This document shows positions 8,497-16,586 of a stretch of 64,000 bases of DNA, in pieces. A program made the position numbers and the translations under genes. The first letter of the stretch is position 1. The number at the start of each line of letters is the position of its first letter. The notes below the pieces were generated by a model that had not been told where the DNA came from, did not search any database, and worked only from the letters and a program-made list of their open reading frames with translations. The stretch spans positions 62,001 to 126,000 of the forward strand of contig NZ_JACNYK010000004.1 in NCBI RefSeq assembly GCF_014692505.1. Reading direction: 5' to 3'. Source of the DNA: Sphingobacterium arenae (GTDB taxonomy: Bacteria; Bacteroidota; Bacteroidia; Sphingobacteriales; Sphingobacteriaceae).

Positions 8497-9108
8497 TTAT
8501 TCTTCTAATAAAGCATATTTCTTGATCCAATCCTTGACCTTATCCAAACCCTGCAAGGTCATCAGGTTGGTAAAGATGAACGGTCTTTCTCCTCTCATCC
8601 TTTTCGAGTCACTTTCCATAATGCGCAAATCGGCGTTTACGTAGGGAGCTAAATCTATCTTATTAATCAATAATAAATCCGAACGTGTAATGCCCGGTCC
8701 GCCCTTACGTGGAATTTTTTCGCCCTCAGCCACATCAATCACAAAGATGGTTACGTCTGCCAAATCAGGACTAAACGTAGCCGTAAGGTTATCTCCTCCA
8801 CTCTCAATGAAGACGATTTGTGTGTCTGGAAACCGTTGTACTAGATCTTCCACAGCTTCAATATTCATAGATGCATCCTCCCGGATAGCCGTATGGGGGC
8901 ATCCTCCAGTTTCTACACCGGCAATACGTTCTGCTGGTAATGCAGAATTCTTCTGTAAAAACTGCGCATCTTCGCGGGTATATATATCATTTGTAACAAC
9001 ACAGATGCTGTAATCTGCAGACATCTCTCTTGTCAGTCTTTCAATCAAGGCTGTTTTTCCAGAGCCCACTGGGCCTGCTACGCCTATTTTCACATAGTTT
9101 CTTTCCAT
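8497..9108 (-). CDS. ureG: Urease accessory GTPase UreG
   Basis: A 203-aa GTPase that delivers nickel into urease with UreD, UreE and UreF. P-loop GPVGSGKT (12-19), the nickel-binding CPH motif at Cys70-Pro71-His72 ([15 protein letters not shown]), the [13 protein letters not shown] segment and the guanine-specificity NKIDLAPY. I start it at the ATG at 9108, which gives the normal UreG N-terminus and has an AAAAAGA ribosome site. A GTG 12 codons upstream (9144) is possible but would add residues not expected in the family. It lies 77 nt downstream of ureF, the largest internal gap of the operon. Confidence 0.95.
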   Translation of the reverse strand: MERNYVKIGVAGPVGSGKTALIERLTREMSADYSICVVTNDIYTREDAQFLQKNSALPAERIAGVETGGCPHTAIREDASMNIEAVEDLVQRFPDTQIVFIESGGDNLTATFSPDLADVTIFVIDVAEGEKIPRKGGPGITRSDLLLINKIDLAPYVNADLRIMESDSKRMRGERPFIFTNLMTLQGLDKVKDWIKKYALLEE

Positions 9109-9185
9109 TTTATCTTTTTGAGCAATCCTTTTAAATCTCTCCACAATACATATTTCCTATTGTCAACCTGACAATAAATAGCTCG

Positions 9186-9872
9186 TTAAGAGATGTAAAT
9201 TCTTGTATAAAGTTTTTCGTGCTGCATGCATCGGATATCTTGCACAATACAACAATTTCCTATCATGTCGGGATCCATATCTGCCTGTTTGTCGACCAGC
9301 TCTCTTATTAACGGCTGTAATTTGAAGAGAATCTTTTGTCCGTCCATTTGACTAATGGGAACAAGCTTCGCACAATTTGTTACTATTCCGTTTAACGAGT
9401 TGTAATAAAATGCACTTAAGGCGTCGTCCAAGCTGATATTTTGTGCGTGCGCGTACATGGCAAATGCCATCGCGTAATGCCCATGTGCTTCACCTTCTTG
9501 AATCGCTTTCAAATAGGCTTTACAACGTCTTACGGATTGAAAACTTTCGACTACTTTTAAGAACCGAATAGCCAACTTTTTACTGGCATCCCTGATTTCA
9601 TAAGGTGATTTAAGCGATGTAATCAAGTGATCGAGTTCTATCAATTTCTGTTTTAAGGCTTTCTTCTCACAGATCTTCCAGGTTTCATGGAAAAATGCAG
9701 CATCATTGTAGAAGAAGTTGTAGCGCAACATCTTTTCGGCATACGCTTCGGTAGAGTTACTATCGTTTACTATCCCTTTGTGGATATAGGTTTCCAAACC
9801 GTACGAATGCGTAAAACTTCCTATAGGGAAAACGGAGTCATTGATTTGCAGTAACGTCAGTAATGGGTTCAT
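9186..9872 (-). CDS. ureF: Urease accessory protein UreF
   Basis: A 228-aa helical UreF, which bridges UreD and UreG in the nickel-insertion complex. The N-terminal hallmark is NDSVFPIGSFTHSYGLE (about 11-27), followed by the GEAHGHYAMAFA segment and the SLNGIVTNCAKLVPISQ region. The ATG at 9872 is chosen because it begins the conserved N-terminus and lies 5 nt after the ureE stop. A longer frame starting at 9920 would overlap ureE and add a basic leader with no family support. Confidence 0.95.
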   Translation of the reverse strand: MNPLLTLLQINDSVFPIGSFTHSYGLETYIHKGIVNDSNSTEAYAEKMLRYNFFYNDAAFFHETWKICEKKALKQKLIELDHLITSLKSPYEIRDASKKLAIRFLKVVESFQSVRRCKAYLKAIQEGEAHGHYAMAFAMYAHAQNISLDDALSAFYYNSLNGIVTNCAKLVPISQMDGQKILFKLQPLIRELVDKQADMDPDMIGNCCIVQDIRCMQHEKLYTRIYIS

Positions 9873-9877
9873 GTGCC

Positions 9878-10366
9878 TTATTTTGCTAGTGTTATTTTGA
9901 ATTTTGTTTTTCTTGACCACTCATGCATCTTCAGTGTTTGCGTTTGTGGGATTACGCGCACACTTACCGCAACATCATAGTCGCGGTTTTTCAAGAGTTG
10001 ATGCACAGGCCATTCATACGCTAAGACAACTTCCGCCTTTTCGTTTATGTAGATTGGTAAATGACGGTTGCCTATCTCGAAGCAGACTTTCGCCATTTCC
10101 ATCTTATCTCTAGGATGAAATATTAAACAAAGGCAGGGTAATATCCTAACAGTGATACGTTGTTGCTCACTTTCATACAAAATGTCGCCGTCTTTTAACG
10201 GTTCGCCATTCAGATTACGAAAGCCAATTTCCTGACCTCCGACCGTACGTAGTCTTAAAATACGTTTTTCGGTATCAAACCATTCGAGTTCGACAAGATC
10301 AGTAGGTTTTTCTTTCCGTATATCACCTATCCGTATATTACCCGCTATGCCTTTAGATATAATCAT
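9878..10366 (-). CDS. ureE: Urease nickel metallochaperone UreE
   Basis: A 162-aa UreE. An N-terminal peptide-binding beta domain is followed by the metal domain with GNRHLP (99-104; His102 as the conserved nickel ligand), a PCLC cluster (Cys78, Cys80) and Cys95. The C-terminus is basic and lacks the His-rich tail of Klebsiella UreE. It overlaps the ureC stop by one base (TAATG) and precedes ureF by 5 nt, the usual UreE place in urease operons, so this copy is taken as the canonical one. A second UreE-like gene lies at 5942-6358. Confidence 0.94.
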   Translation of the reverse strand: MIISKGIAGNIRIGDIRKEKPTDLVELEWFDTEKRILRLRTVGGQEIGFRNLNGEPLKDGDILYESEQQRITVRILPCLCLIFHPRDKMEMAKVCFEIGNRHLPIYINEKAEVVLAYEWPVHQLLKNRDYDVAVSVRVIPQTQTLKMHEWSRKTKFKITLAK

Positions 10367-12222
10367 TAAAATAAGAAGTAACGTTGCGCCATTGGAAGCT
10401 CCGCCAACGGTTCACAAGTCGCTAACACGCCATCTACTGTTACATCATAGGTTTCTGGATTCACCTCAATATTCGGTGTTGCATCATTATGTACCATGTC
10501 CTTCTTCATGACGTTTCGACAACCTTCTACCGGCAAACTTTCCCTAGATAATCCCAAAGACTTGATTGTACCATTATCGATAGAAACTTTCGACACAAAA
10601 TTGAACGATGTTTTGGTTTTGGCCTTACCGTAGTTACCAAACATCTGACGATAGATAATAGGTTGCGGTGTTGGAATAGATGCGTTGGCGTCCCCCATTT
10701 TTGAACTAAGGATCATACCGCCTTTGATAATCATTTCCGGCTTTACACCAAACATTTCTGGTTTCCACAGCACGAGGTCAGCAAATTTACCTACCTCTAC
10801 GGAACCGATATATTTGTCAATACCATGTGCTTTTGCCGGATTGATCGTAAATTTAGAGATATAACGTTTTACACGGAAATTATCGTTATTGTTGGCTTTA
10901 TCTTGCTCTAACGGTCCGCGCTGTACCTTCATTTTGTGTGCCGTTTGGAATGTTCTGGAAATCACCTCTCCTACTCGTCCCATCGCTTGGCTATCCGAAC
11001 TCATAATCGAGAAAACACCCATATCTTGCAATATATCTTCAGCTGCAATAGTTTGCGGGCGGATACGCGAGTCGGCAAAGGCCACATCTTCTTTTACGTT
11101 TTTATCCAAGTGGTGACAAACCATCAACATATCTAAATGCTCTTCAGCGGTGTTAACCGTGAAGGGTTTTGTCGGATTTGTCGATGCGGGAAGAATATTC
11201 GGATACATCGAAATCTTGATAATGTCCGGCGCGTGGCCACCACCTGCACCTTCCGTGTGGAACGTATGGATAACGCGACCGTCGATAGCTGCAACCGTAT
11301 CTTCCAAGAATCCGGCTTCGTTCAGCGTATCGGTATGGATAGCGACCTGTACATCATATTTGTCGGCTACTTTCAAAGCTGCATCAATAGTTGCCGGTGT
11401 AGCACCCCAGTCTTCGTGGATTTTCACCCCCAATGCACCTGCCTCAATCTGCTCCTCGATAGGTTTCGTTGTGGAAACATTTCCTTTACCAAAGAAACCA
11501 ACGTTGATCGGCAAATCTTCGAATGCTTCGAGCATCTTATGGATAAACCATTTACCCGACGTAACCGTTGTCGCATTCGTTCCGTCAGCAGGACCTGTAC
11601 CGCCACCGATAAATGTCGTTACACCGCTATATAATGCTGTTTCTACTTGTGTCGGACTGATAAAGTGAATATGCGTATCCACACCACCAGCCGTGAGGAT
11701 ATACCCCGCGCCACCGTGTACTTCTGTTGAGGCACCGATAACCATGCCCGGTGTCACACCGTCCTGTATATCCGGATTACCCGCTTTACCAATCCCAACG
11801 ATTTTACCATCTTTAATACCGATGTCCGCTTTCACAATTCCCCAATGATCAATGATAATCACATTATTTATACAGAAATCAAGTACTTCGTCGTCTCGCA
11901 GAGCACGTGCGGATTGCCCCATACCGTCGCGAATCGTCTTACCACCACCAAATTTATTTTCTTCACCATACACCGCGTAATCCTTTTCAATTTCGATCAA
12001 CAGTTCGGTATCTGCCAGACGTACACGATCGCCCGTTGTCGGACCAAATAAAGAAGCATATTTATCCCGTGGTATATACAATGCACCGTCGTCATCATAG
12101 TGTATCGACGATTTATCTAATCCTAGCTTTTCGAGACCTAAGGCATTTAATTTTGTTGTAGCAACACCAGCAGTTGCCAATCCAACAATTTTAATCCAGT
12201 CTCTTCTGTTCCATTCTCCCAT
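10366..12222 (-). CDS. ureC: Urease alpha subunit UreC with Tat-like N-terminal extension
   Basis: Catalytic subunit (618 aa) that hydrolyses urea to ammonia and carbamate at a dinickel centre. Expected ligands are in place with a constant offset of +50 against Klebsiella numbering: His184 and His186 (DTHIHF), carbamylated Lys267 (GVKIHEDWG), His296, His322 and Asp410, plus flap Cys369 and catalytic His370 (MVCHH). The usual urease start region [11 protein letters not shown] begins only at residue 59. The first 50 residues carry NRRDWIK (5-11) and a hydrophobic stretch (12-30), resembling a twin-arginine signal. No Met lies between the chosen ATG and the conserved region. This ATG is 16 nt after ureB with an AAAAAGAA ribosome site, so the extension is real coding sequence. 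Export is inference. Confidence 0.96.
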   Translation of the reverse strand: MGEWNRRDWIKIVGLATAGVATTKLNALGLEKLGLDKSSIHYDDDGALYIPRDKYASLFGPTTGDRVRLADTELLIEIEKDYAVYGEENKFGGGKTIRDGMGQSARALRDDEVLDFCINNVIIIDHWGIVKADIGIKDGKIVGIGKAGNPDIQDGVTPGMVIGASTEVHGGAGYILTAGGVDTHIHFISPTQVETALYSGVTTFIGGGTGPADGTNATTVTSGKWFIHKMLEAFEDLPINVGFFGKGNVSTTKPIEEQIEAGALGVKIHEDWGATPATIDAALKVADKYDVQVAIHTDTLNEAGFLEDTVAAIDGRVIHTFHTEGAGGGHAPDIIKISMYPNILPASTNPTKPFTVNTAEEHLDMLMVCHHLDKNVKEDVAFADSRIRPQTIAAEDILQDMGVFSIMSSDSQAMGRVGEVISRTFQTAHKMKVQRGPLEQDKANNNDNFRVKRYISKFTINPAKAHGIDKYIGSVEVGKFADLVLWKPEMFGVKPEMIIKGGMILSSKMGDANASIPTPQPIIYRQMFGNYGKAKTKTSFNFVSKVSIDNGTIKSLGLSRESLPVEGCRNVMKKDMVHNDATPNIEVNPETYDVTVDGVLATCEPLAELPMAQRYFLF

Positions 12223-12238
12223 AATATGTTCTTTTTAA

Positions 12239-12610
12239 TTATTTAGAAGATTTAAAGTTTTGTTTCTTTATTTTCTCGATAGCCGACGCTTTCACTTTCG
12301 CGTTGGTGTATTTTCCATTGGTCAATCCGTTAAACCCATAGATTTCTTTGTTTCCACCGATTTCCACCAGGATGACATTTTTCTTCTCACCTGGTTCGAA
12401 ACGAACCGCTGTACTTGCCGGAATATTCAAACGCATCCCAAATGCTTCTTCTCTATCAAACTCTAAGTCTTTATTCACTTCAAAAAAGTGATAGTGCGAT
12501 CCTACCTGAATAGGTCTGTCACCTGTATTAGCGACCGATATCGTCTTGGTTTTGTAACCAACGTTGGCTTTGATATCGTCATTCTTCAAAAAGTATTCTC
12601 CTGGAACCAT
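12239..12610 (-). CDS. ureB: Urease beta subunit UreB
   Basis: A 123-aa structural subunit of urease, of normal length. Family signatures are PGEYFL at the N-terminus, the [10 protein letters not shown] motif (about 37-46) and [19 protein letters not shown] (about 57-75). The C-terminus is short and basic. There is no signal peptide, unlike the possible Tat signal on UreC, so if the holoenzyme is exported UreB would have to travel bound to UreC. Stop of ureA is 18 nt upstream. Confidence 0.96.
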   Translation of the reverse strand: MVPGEYFLKNDDIKANVGYKTKTISVANTGDRPIQVGSHYHFFEVNKDLEFDREEAFGMRLNIPASTAVRFEPGEKKNVILVEIGGNKEIYGFNGLTNGKYTNAKVKASAIEKIKKQNFKSSK

Positions 12611-12628
12611 TTTTTTAGATTTTAAGGG

Positions 12629-12931
12629 TTAACGAATAGGGTTATGTACGGTTACTAATTTCGTACCGTCGGGGAAAGTAACCTCAATCTGTACGTCATG
12701 TATCATCTCAGGAACACCTTCCATGACTTGTTTTCGTTTTAGAAGTGTAGTACCGTATTCCATCAACTCGGCAACGGATTTTCCATCGCGTGCGCGTTCC
12801 ATCAATTCCATACTGATATAAGCAATACATTCGGGATAATTGAGTTTTACCCCTCTTTTCAGCCTCTTAGCCGCGAGTTCGCCAGCTAAGTGAAGCATTA
12901 ATTTTTCGATTTCACGTGGTGTTAAACGCAT
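12629..12931 (-). CDS. ureA: Urease gamma subunit UreA
   Basis: A 100-aa urease gamma subunit matching the family from end to end: [20 protein letters not shown] at the start, [10 protein letters not shown] in the middle, the [27 protein letters not shown] end. It is the first urease structural gene, 44 nt after the porin gene. The three-gene A-B-C form is the usual bacterial arrangement. No signal peptide is seen. Confidence 0.97.
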   Translation of the reverse strand: MRLTPREIEKLMLHLAGELAAKRLKRGVKLNYPECIAYISMELMERARDGKSVAELMEYGTTLLKRKQVMEGVPEMIHDVQIEVTFPDGTKLVTVHNPIR

Positions 12932-12975
12932 AGTTTTATCGATTTATTTTATTTTATTAGTAATCTATGAAACTG

Positions 12976-14178
12976 TTATAATAATGGGATTGTGAAGTAT
13001 GCCCCCAACGCCAATCTATTCAGTTGCTGGTTGTCCACATTCATTTTATCCGCATAGGATATACTGTTACCAATATATCCTAGATAGAAACGCATATCTT
13101 GATTTCGGAAAGGTTTGTGCTGTAGTGCCGCAAAGTAGGTATAATTTTGTCGGAAATCTTTACCCAGCTCCTCATCTTTTGTACTTCCGGCAGTCTCCAC
13201 CGCCCCCTTTAAAGCGATTTCCCATTTGTCTGTTAGAAATTGGTCATAACGCAACACGGCAGATTTATACACAATACCCTTTGCTAATACTCTATCTGCG
13301 CCCGTATGGTTGTAAAAATCATTGATACCATTGGAGGCAATTAATGCGTGGTCTACGCCCATGTGTGAATATTGCAGATCCAAGTAAACCATTTGCTTAT
13401 CGGTTTTATACTTATTCGCTAAAGAAATCGCGTGATTGGTATGTTTATCTGCAAATTGCGAAACGTGATAAGACCATTTCGTATGTATTTTTCGATCGGC
13501 GAAAGCGCCAACCCATGTAAAGTAAGCACCCATCGGCACTTTCGAACGTTGCAAGTCACCTATAGCGAAGCCATTATTGAGAATATGGTCATTAAAGTTA
13601 TTGTTTACCGTATTATGCACCTGTACATGAAAGGAGTGATCTGGGTTTACATGATAGCCTAATTTCGTCCCGGTCACGAATAAATTCAAAATGCGATCCA
13701 CATAATCTGTGAACATAAATTCATAAATCGGGTTATTTTCAAACTCATACGAACCTACCATCGCGCTTTGCTTACCTACGGTAACATCCCAATTTCGGTT
13801 CTTACCGAATTTATATTCGATCAACGCGAAATCTAATGCCCCGGATCCGTTATCTAGGGAGCTCGGTGTAAACGGACGATTTAAACGTAACCGAACTTTA
13901 TACGACAAATCATCGTTATAGTTTCCGTGTAAGTGGAGACGAATTTCCTCCATTTTTGCCCGAGTAGTAGCATCATCCTTACCTAGGTTATCGCCAAGAA
14001 GCGCACCTCTAAACAATACATCAAAATTAAATAATTTGGATTGGTCAGGCTCATTTTCCGATGTATCCTGAACCGCCGTCGGTTCCACGCCAACGATTTC
14101 TATATTTCTATCACCCTCCTTTGTGTAACCGGCTTTTACTAAAAAGCCTAAAGCAAAAAACAGAAAAATTTTTTTCAT
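12976..14178 (-). CDS. OprP-type outer-membrane porin heading the urease operon
   Basis: A 400-aa protein with a short signal peptide (1-19) and alternating hydrophobic/polar beta strands through to the hydrophobic end LGAYFTIPLL. Segments such as FDVLFRGALLG, KVRLRLNRPFTPSS, FALIEYKFGKNRNWDVTVGKQ and the C-terminal LYLGYI-like strands suit the phosphate-selective porin O/P family. It is the promoter-proximal gene, directly after the repeat element at 14195-14263, and precedes ureA by 44 nt. The placement suggests passage of urea, nickel or a nickel complex across the outer membrane, which is inference. Family confidence moderate to good. Confidence 0.8.
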   Translation of the reverse strand: MKKIFLFFALGFLVKAGYTKEGDRNIEIVGVEPTAVQDTSENEPDQSKLFNFDVLFRGALLGDNLGKDDATTRAKMEEIRLHLHGNYNDDLSYKVRLRLNRPFTPSSLDNGSGALDFALIEYKFGKNRNWDVTVGKQSAMVGSYEFENNPIYEFMFTDYVDRILNLFVTGTKLGYHVNPDHSFHVQVHNTVNNNFNDHILNNGFAIGDLQRSKVPMGAYFTWVGAFADRKIHTKWSYHVSQFADKHTNHAISLANKYKTDKQMVYLDLQYSHMGVDHALIASNGINDFYNHTGADRVLAKGIVYKSAVLRYDQFLTDKWEIALKGAVETAGSTKDEELGKDFRQNYTYFAALQHKPFRNQDMRFYLGYIGNSISYADKMNVDNQQLNRLALGAYFTIPLL

Positions 14179-14194
14179 GAACTGTGATTAAACT

Positions 14195-14263
14195 TACTTT
14201 TCACAAGTATATCACAGTCACATGAGAATCAGATTAATGTGAGATTAGAACGAAATTAGAAAA
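14195..14263 (-). promoter_or_regulatory. Promoter and four-repeat operator of the urease operon
   Basis: On the minus strand four 11-nt direct repeats begin at 14261, 14250, 14239 and 14228 (TTCTAAT, TTCTAAT, CATTAAT, TTCTCAT), with a possible fifth (CTGTGAT) running into a TATACTTG -7 box (14211-14204). The first repeat starts 3 nt after the sensor-kinase stop codon. The element matches 5601-5669 at 55 of 69 positions with no gaps. Tandem 11-nt repeats next to a core promoter are how OmpR/PhoB-family activators bind. The response regulator at 15627-16307 is the likely ligand. The porin ATG is 25 nt downstream of the -7 box. Confidence 0.78.
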
Positions 14264-15637
14264 TTAAACAGGTATCTCAACGGTCACATTCGTGCCTTGG
14301 TTTTCAATAGAAAAAATCATAAGCTTAGCACCATGTAAATCAAAAATATTTTTTGCTAAAACGAGGCCTAAGCCATTCCCATAAATCTGTCCTACATTCG
14401 AAGCTCTGAAAAATGAGTCGAAAATATGCGGTTGATCATGTTGCGGAATACCAATACCGTCATCGGTAATTTTTACCATCACATTTTTTAAATGACATTC
14501 CAATGAGACAGTAACTGTATTGTCTTCGCCATATTTACAGGCATTCGATAAGATATTACTAAATGCAATATAGAACAGATCCGGATTAACAAATACATTC
14601 AATCGATGGCTTTCTTCGGGAATATTAGAAAAATCCAAACGAATACGAGATTCCGGACTGACCGCCTTTTCATTACGTTGTACCTCATAGAGCAATTCAT
14701 CTATCCGAACAAGCTGCTTGTTTTCTATCTTCCTATCAAATCCGGAACGCGAAAGCAATAAAAGATTATTGACAATCAATTCCATTTTATTAACCTGCTT
14801 CGAGATCGTTTCTACAGAATAATAAGCTTCGTGCTGTTTATCCAAACCCTGCAATGCCAACTCCGCCTCCCCTCCGATAATAGTAAGGGGCGTACGCAGA
14901 GAATGCGAAGCATTCCCAATAAAACTCTGCTGCGATTTTACCGAAATATCCAGACGGTTCATCATGGAGTTAAAATTACCTATTAATGTTCCTATCTCGT
15001 CGTTTTCACTATTAAACTTATTTTGCAAACGCATATCCAAATGGGAAATATCGATTTGAGTAAGGTCATTGTTGATCGCTTGGATAGGCACCAATAATTT
15101 ATTCGCAAAGTAAAAAGACAATAAAAACACAAGTGCAACCGCAATCAATGCGCCTGATACGACCGTCCGATCTAACGTACGCTGCTCATCATGCCCATAA
15201 TCATCTACACCCTCCGAAATGACCAACAAATCCTCCTTATGCTGGGTATCAACGAAGAACACCGCCACATACGATGTTTTTCCATGAAGATATTGTGCTT
15301 TACCATTGATAATCGCTTCCGTATAAAAGGAAGCCGGCAGAGGAAGATCTGGTCTAAACCGCAGATTTGTACTGTCCTTTACAATCCGCAGGAGATAATC
15401 CTTTCCTTCCGACAACTGCGCTAGATATTTCCGTCTTACTTCATAATATATCTGATTATTGTACTCATCATTTTGGACGATATGATTTCCCACGATGGTG
15501 GCATTCTCTTCCAACCGATGGTAAAACTTGGTCTGCAAACTATCACGCGTGAAATAAGACACATAGATAGCAAACGACACAATATAAAATATCGAGATAG
15601 TTGTAAACAATAAGATAATTCGCGTCTTAATTTTCAT
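14264..15637 (-). CDS. Sensor histidine kinase of the urease-linked two-component system
   Basis: A 457-aa membrane kinase. TM1 is about 8-28 and TM2 about 158-178, enclosing a roughly 130-residue periplasmic sensor. A HAMP linker (about 180-232), a HisKA domain with phospho-acceptor His245 (NASHSLRTPLT) and a HATPase domain with N-box NILSNACKYGED, G1 DDGIGIP, F-box FDSFFRAS and G2 GNGLGLVLAKN follow. The residue after His245 is Ser, where most kinases have Glu or Asp. It overlaps the regulator gene by 11 nt and ends 3 nt before the repeat operator of the urease operon. The sensed signal is unknown; nickel or urea-related cues are plausible. Confidence 0.94.
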   Translation of the reverse strand: MKIKTRIILLFTTISIFYIVSFAIYVSYFTRDSLQTKFYHRLEENATIVGNHIVQNDEYNNQIYYEVRRKYLAQLSEGKDYLLRIVKDSTNLRFRPDLPLPASFYTEAIINGKAQYLHGKTSYVAVFFVDTQHKEDLLVISEGVDDYGHDEQRTLDRTVVSGALIAVALVFLLSFYFANKLLVPIQAINNDLTQIDISHLDMRLQNKFNSENDEIGTLIGNFNSMMNRLDISVKSQQSFIGNASHSLRTPLTIIGGEAELALQGLDKQHEAYYSVETISKQVNKMELIVNNLLLLSRSGFDRKIENKQLVRIDELLYEVQRNEKAVSPESRIRLDFSNIPEESHRLNVFVNPDLFYIAFSNILSNACKYGEDNTVTVSLECHLKNVMVKITDDGIGIPQHDQPHIFDSFFRASNVGQIYGNGLGLVLAKNIFDLHGAKLMIFSIENQGTNVTVEIPV

Positions 15638-16307
15638 TTCTCAACACATACCCCATACCGATTACCGTATGGATCAGTTTTTTTTCAAATGGATGGTCAA
15701 TTTTTTTTCGCAAATAATTTACATACACGTCGACAACGTTTGTACCCATGTTGAAGTCCATACTCCATACCTTCTCCAAAATATCCACGCGAGACAATAC
15801 TTTATTTTTGTTGACAAGCAGATATTCCAGCAAACGATATTCTGTAGCAGTCAGTACAATAGCTATTTCGCCACGGCAAACACTTTTGCTGTCCCTATCA
15901 ATGACCAAATTATCTATGGAAATAGTATTAGCAGCAACATGTCGGTTAGTTGCCCTTCGGGAGAACCTATTTACTCTTGCCCGAAGCTCATCGAGTTTAA
16001 ATGGCTTTGTCAGATAATCGTCCACATCACGATTAAACGCCTCCACAATATCCTCCGTCTGATTCAGTGCACTTAGCATAAGTATAGGAACGTCTTCGTT
16101 GGCCATACGGATATTCTTACATACATCCAGTCCATTCATTCCGGGTAGCATCACATCCAATATAATTAAATCATACGTATGACGCCCAGCCATTTTGAGT
16201 CCCGTAAAACCATCCATAGCGACATGAATGTGATGTCCCTCACCTTTTAATCCCCTTTCAATCAACGATATTACAGATGGCTCATCCTCTATCAGAAGTA
16301 TTTCCAA
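15627..16307 (-). CDS. OmpR/PhoB-family response regulator
   Basis: A 226-aa regulator. The receiver domain (1-115) has acidic Glu7/Asp8, phospho-acceptor Asp51 (LIILDVMLPG) and Lys101 (YLTKPF). The C-terminal winged helix (about 130-225) has the typical LTATEYRLLEYLLVNKNKVLSR and a VDVYVNYLRKKI recognition helix. The start codon is TTG, placed after a strong AAAGGAGGAGGAG ribosome site. It is the first gene of the two-gene operon with the kinase. The 11-nt direct repeats in front of both neighbouring operons suit this DNA-binding family, so it is the likely activator of nickel uptake and urease. Confidence 0.95.
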   Translation of the reverse strand: MEILLIEDEPSVISLIERGLKGEGHHIHVAMDGFTGLKMAGRHTYDLIILDVMLPGMNGLDVCKNIRMANEDVPILMLSALNQTEDIVEAFNRDVDDYLTKPFKLDELRARVNRFSRRATNRHVAANTISIDNLVIDRDSKSVCRGEIAIVLTATEYRLLEYLLVNKNKVLSRVDILEKVWSMDFNMGTNVVDVYVNYLRKKIDHPFEKKLIHTVIGMGYVLRNEN

Positions 16308-16348
16308 ACTCCTCCTCCTTTAAATAAAATAAAAATTGATCGGCGCTA

Positions 16349-16375
16349 TATGTTGACATAAAATGTTAGAACATA
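16349..16375 (-). promoter_or_regulatory. Imperfect palindrome upstream of the two-component genes
   Basis: A 27-nt stretch begins TATGTT and ends AACATA, with an inner ACAT/ATGT pair whose centre is shifted by one base. It lies about 42 nt upstream of the response-regulator start and contains one TTCTAA match on the minus strand. It could be an operator for the regulator gene, but no second 11-nt repeat is clear. Tentative. Confidence 0.25.
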
Positions 16376-16549
16376 CCCTTTTTGCGACTCTTTATATAAT
16401 CATTTTGAGAGGTAAATATACATTTTAGACCTTATGGAGAGGCACCCCTCGGTTTCTTTTTTTCCTATGTTTCTATTTTTTTACGCTCAGCTTACGAAAA
16501 GCAACCATTCTCTGAGACTTCTTACCTCCAAACTAATCATAAAATTCCG

Positions 16550-16557
16550 TACATTTG
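16550..16557 (+). promoter_or_regulatory. -7 box upstream of fabH
   Basis: TACATTTG matches the Bacteroidota TAnnTTTG -7 consensus and lies 29 nt before the fabH ATG. No clear TTTG stands at the -33 position. Plausible promoter. Confidence 0.5.
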
Positions 16558-16586
16558 CCCTGTTTTTATTTTGAGAAACTAAAATT

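Noticed and set aside
9109..9185. Extra small gene in the ureF-ureG gap
   Set aside because: The 77-nt gap has no start codon with a ribosome site and no clear hairpin; it is probably just spacer or a longer ureG leader.
11137..11668. Long open frames on the plus strand opposite ureC (165 and 172 codons)
   Set aside because: They lie antisense to strongly conserved urease sequence, lack ribosome sites and look like translation shadows of a codon-biased gene.
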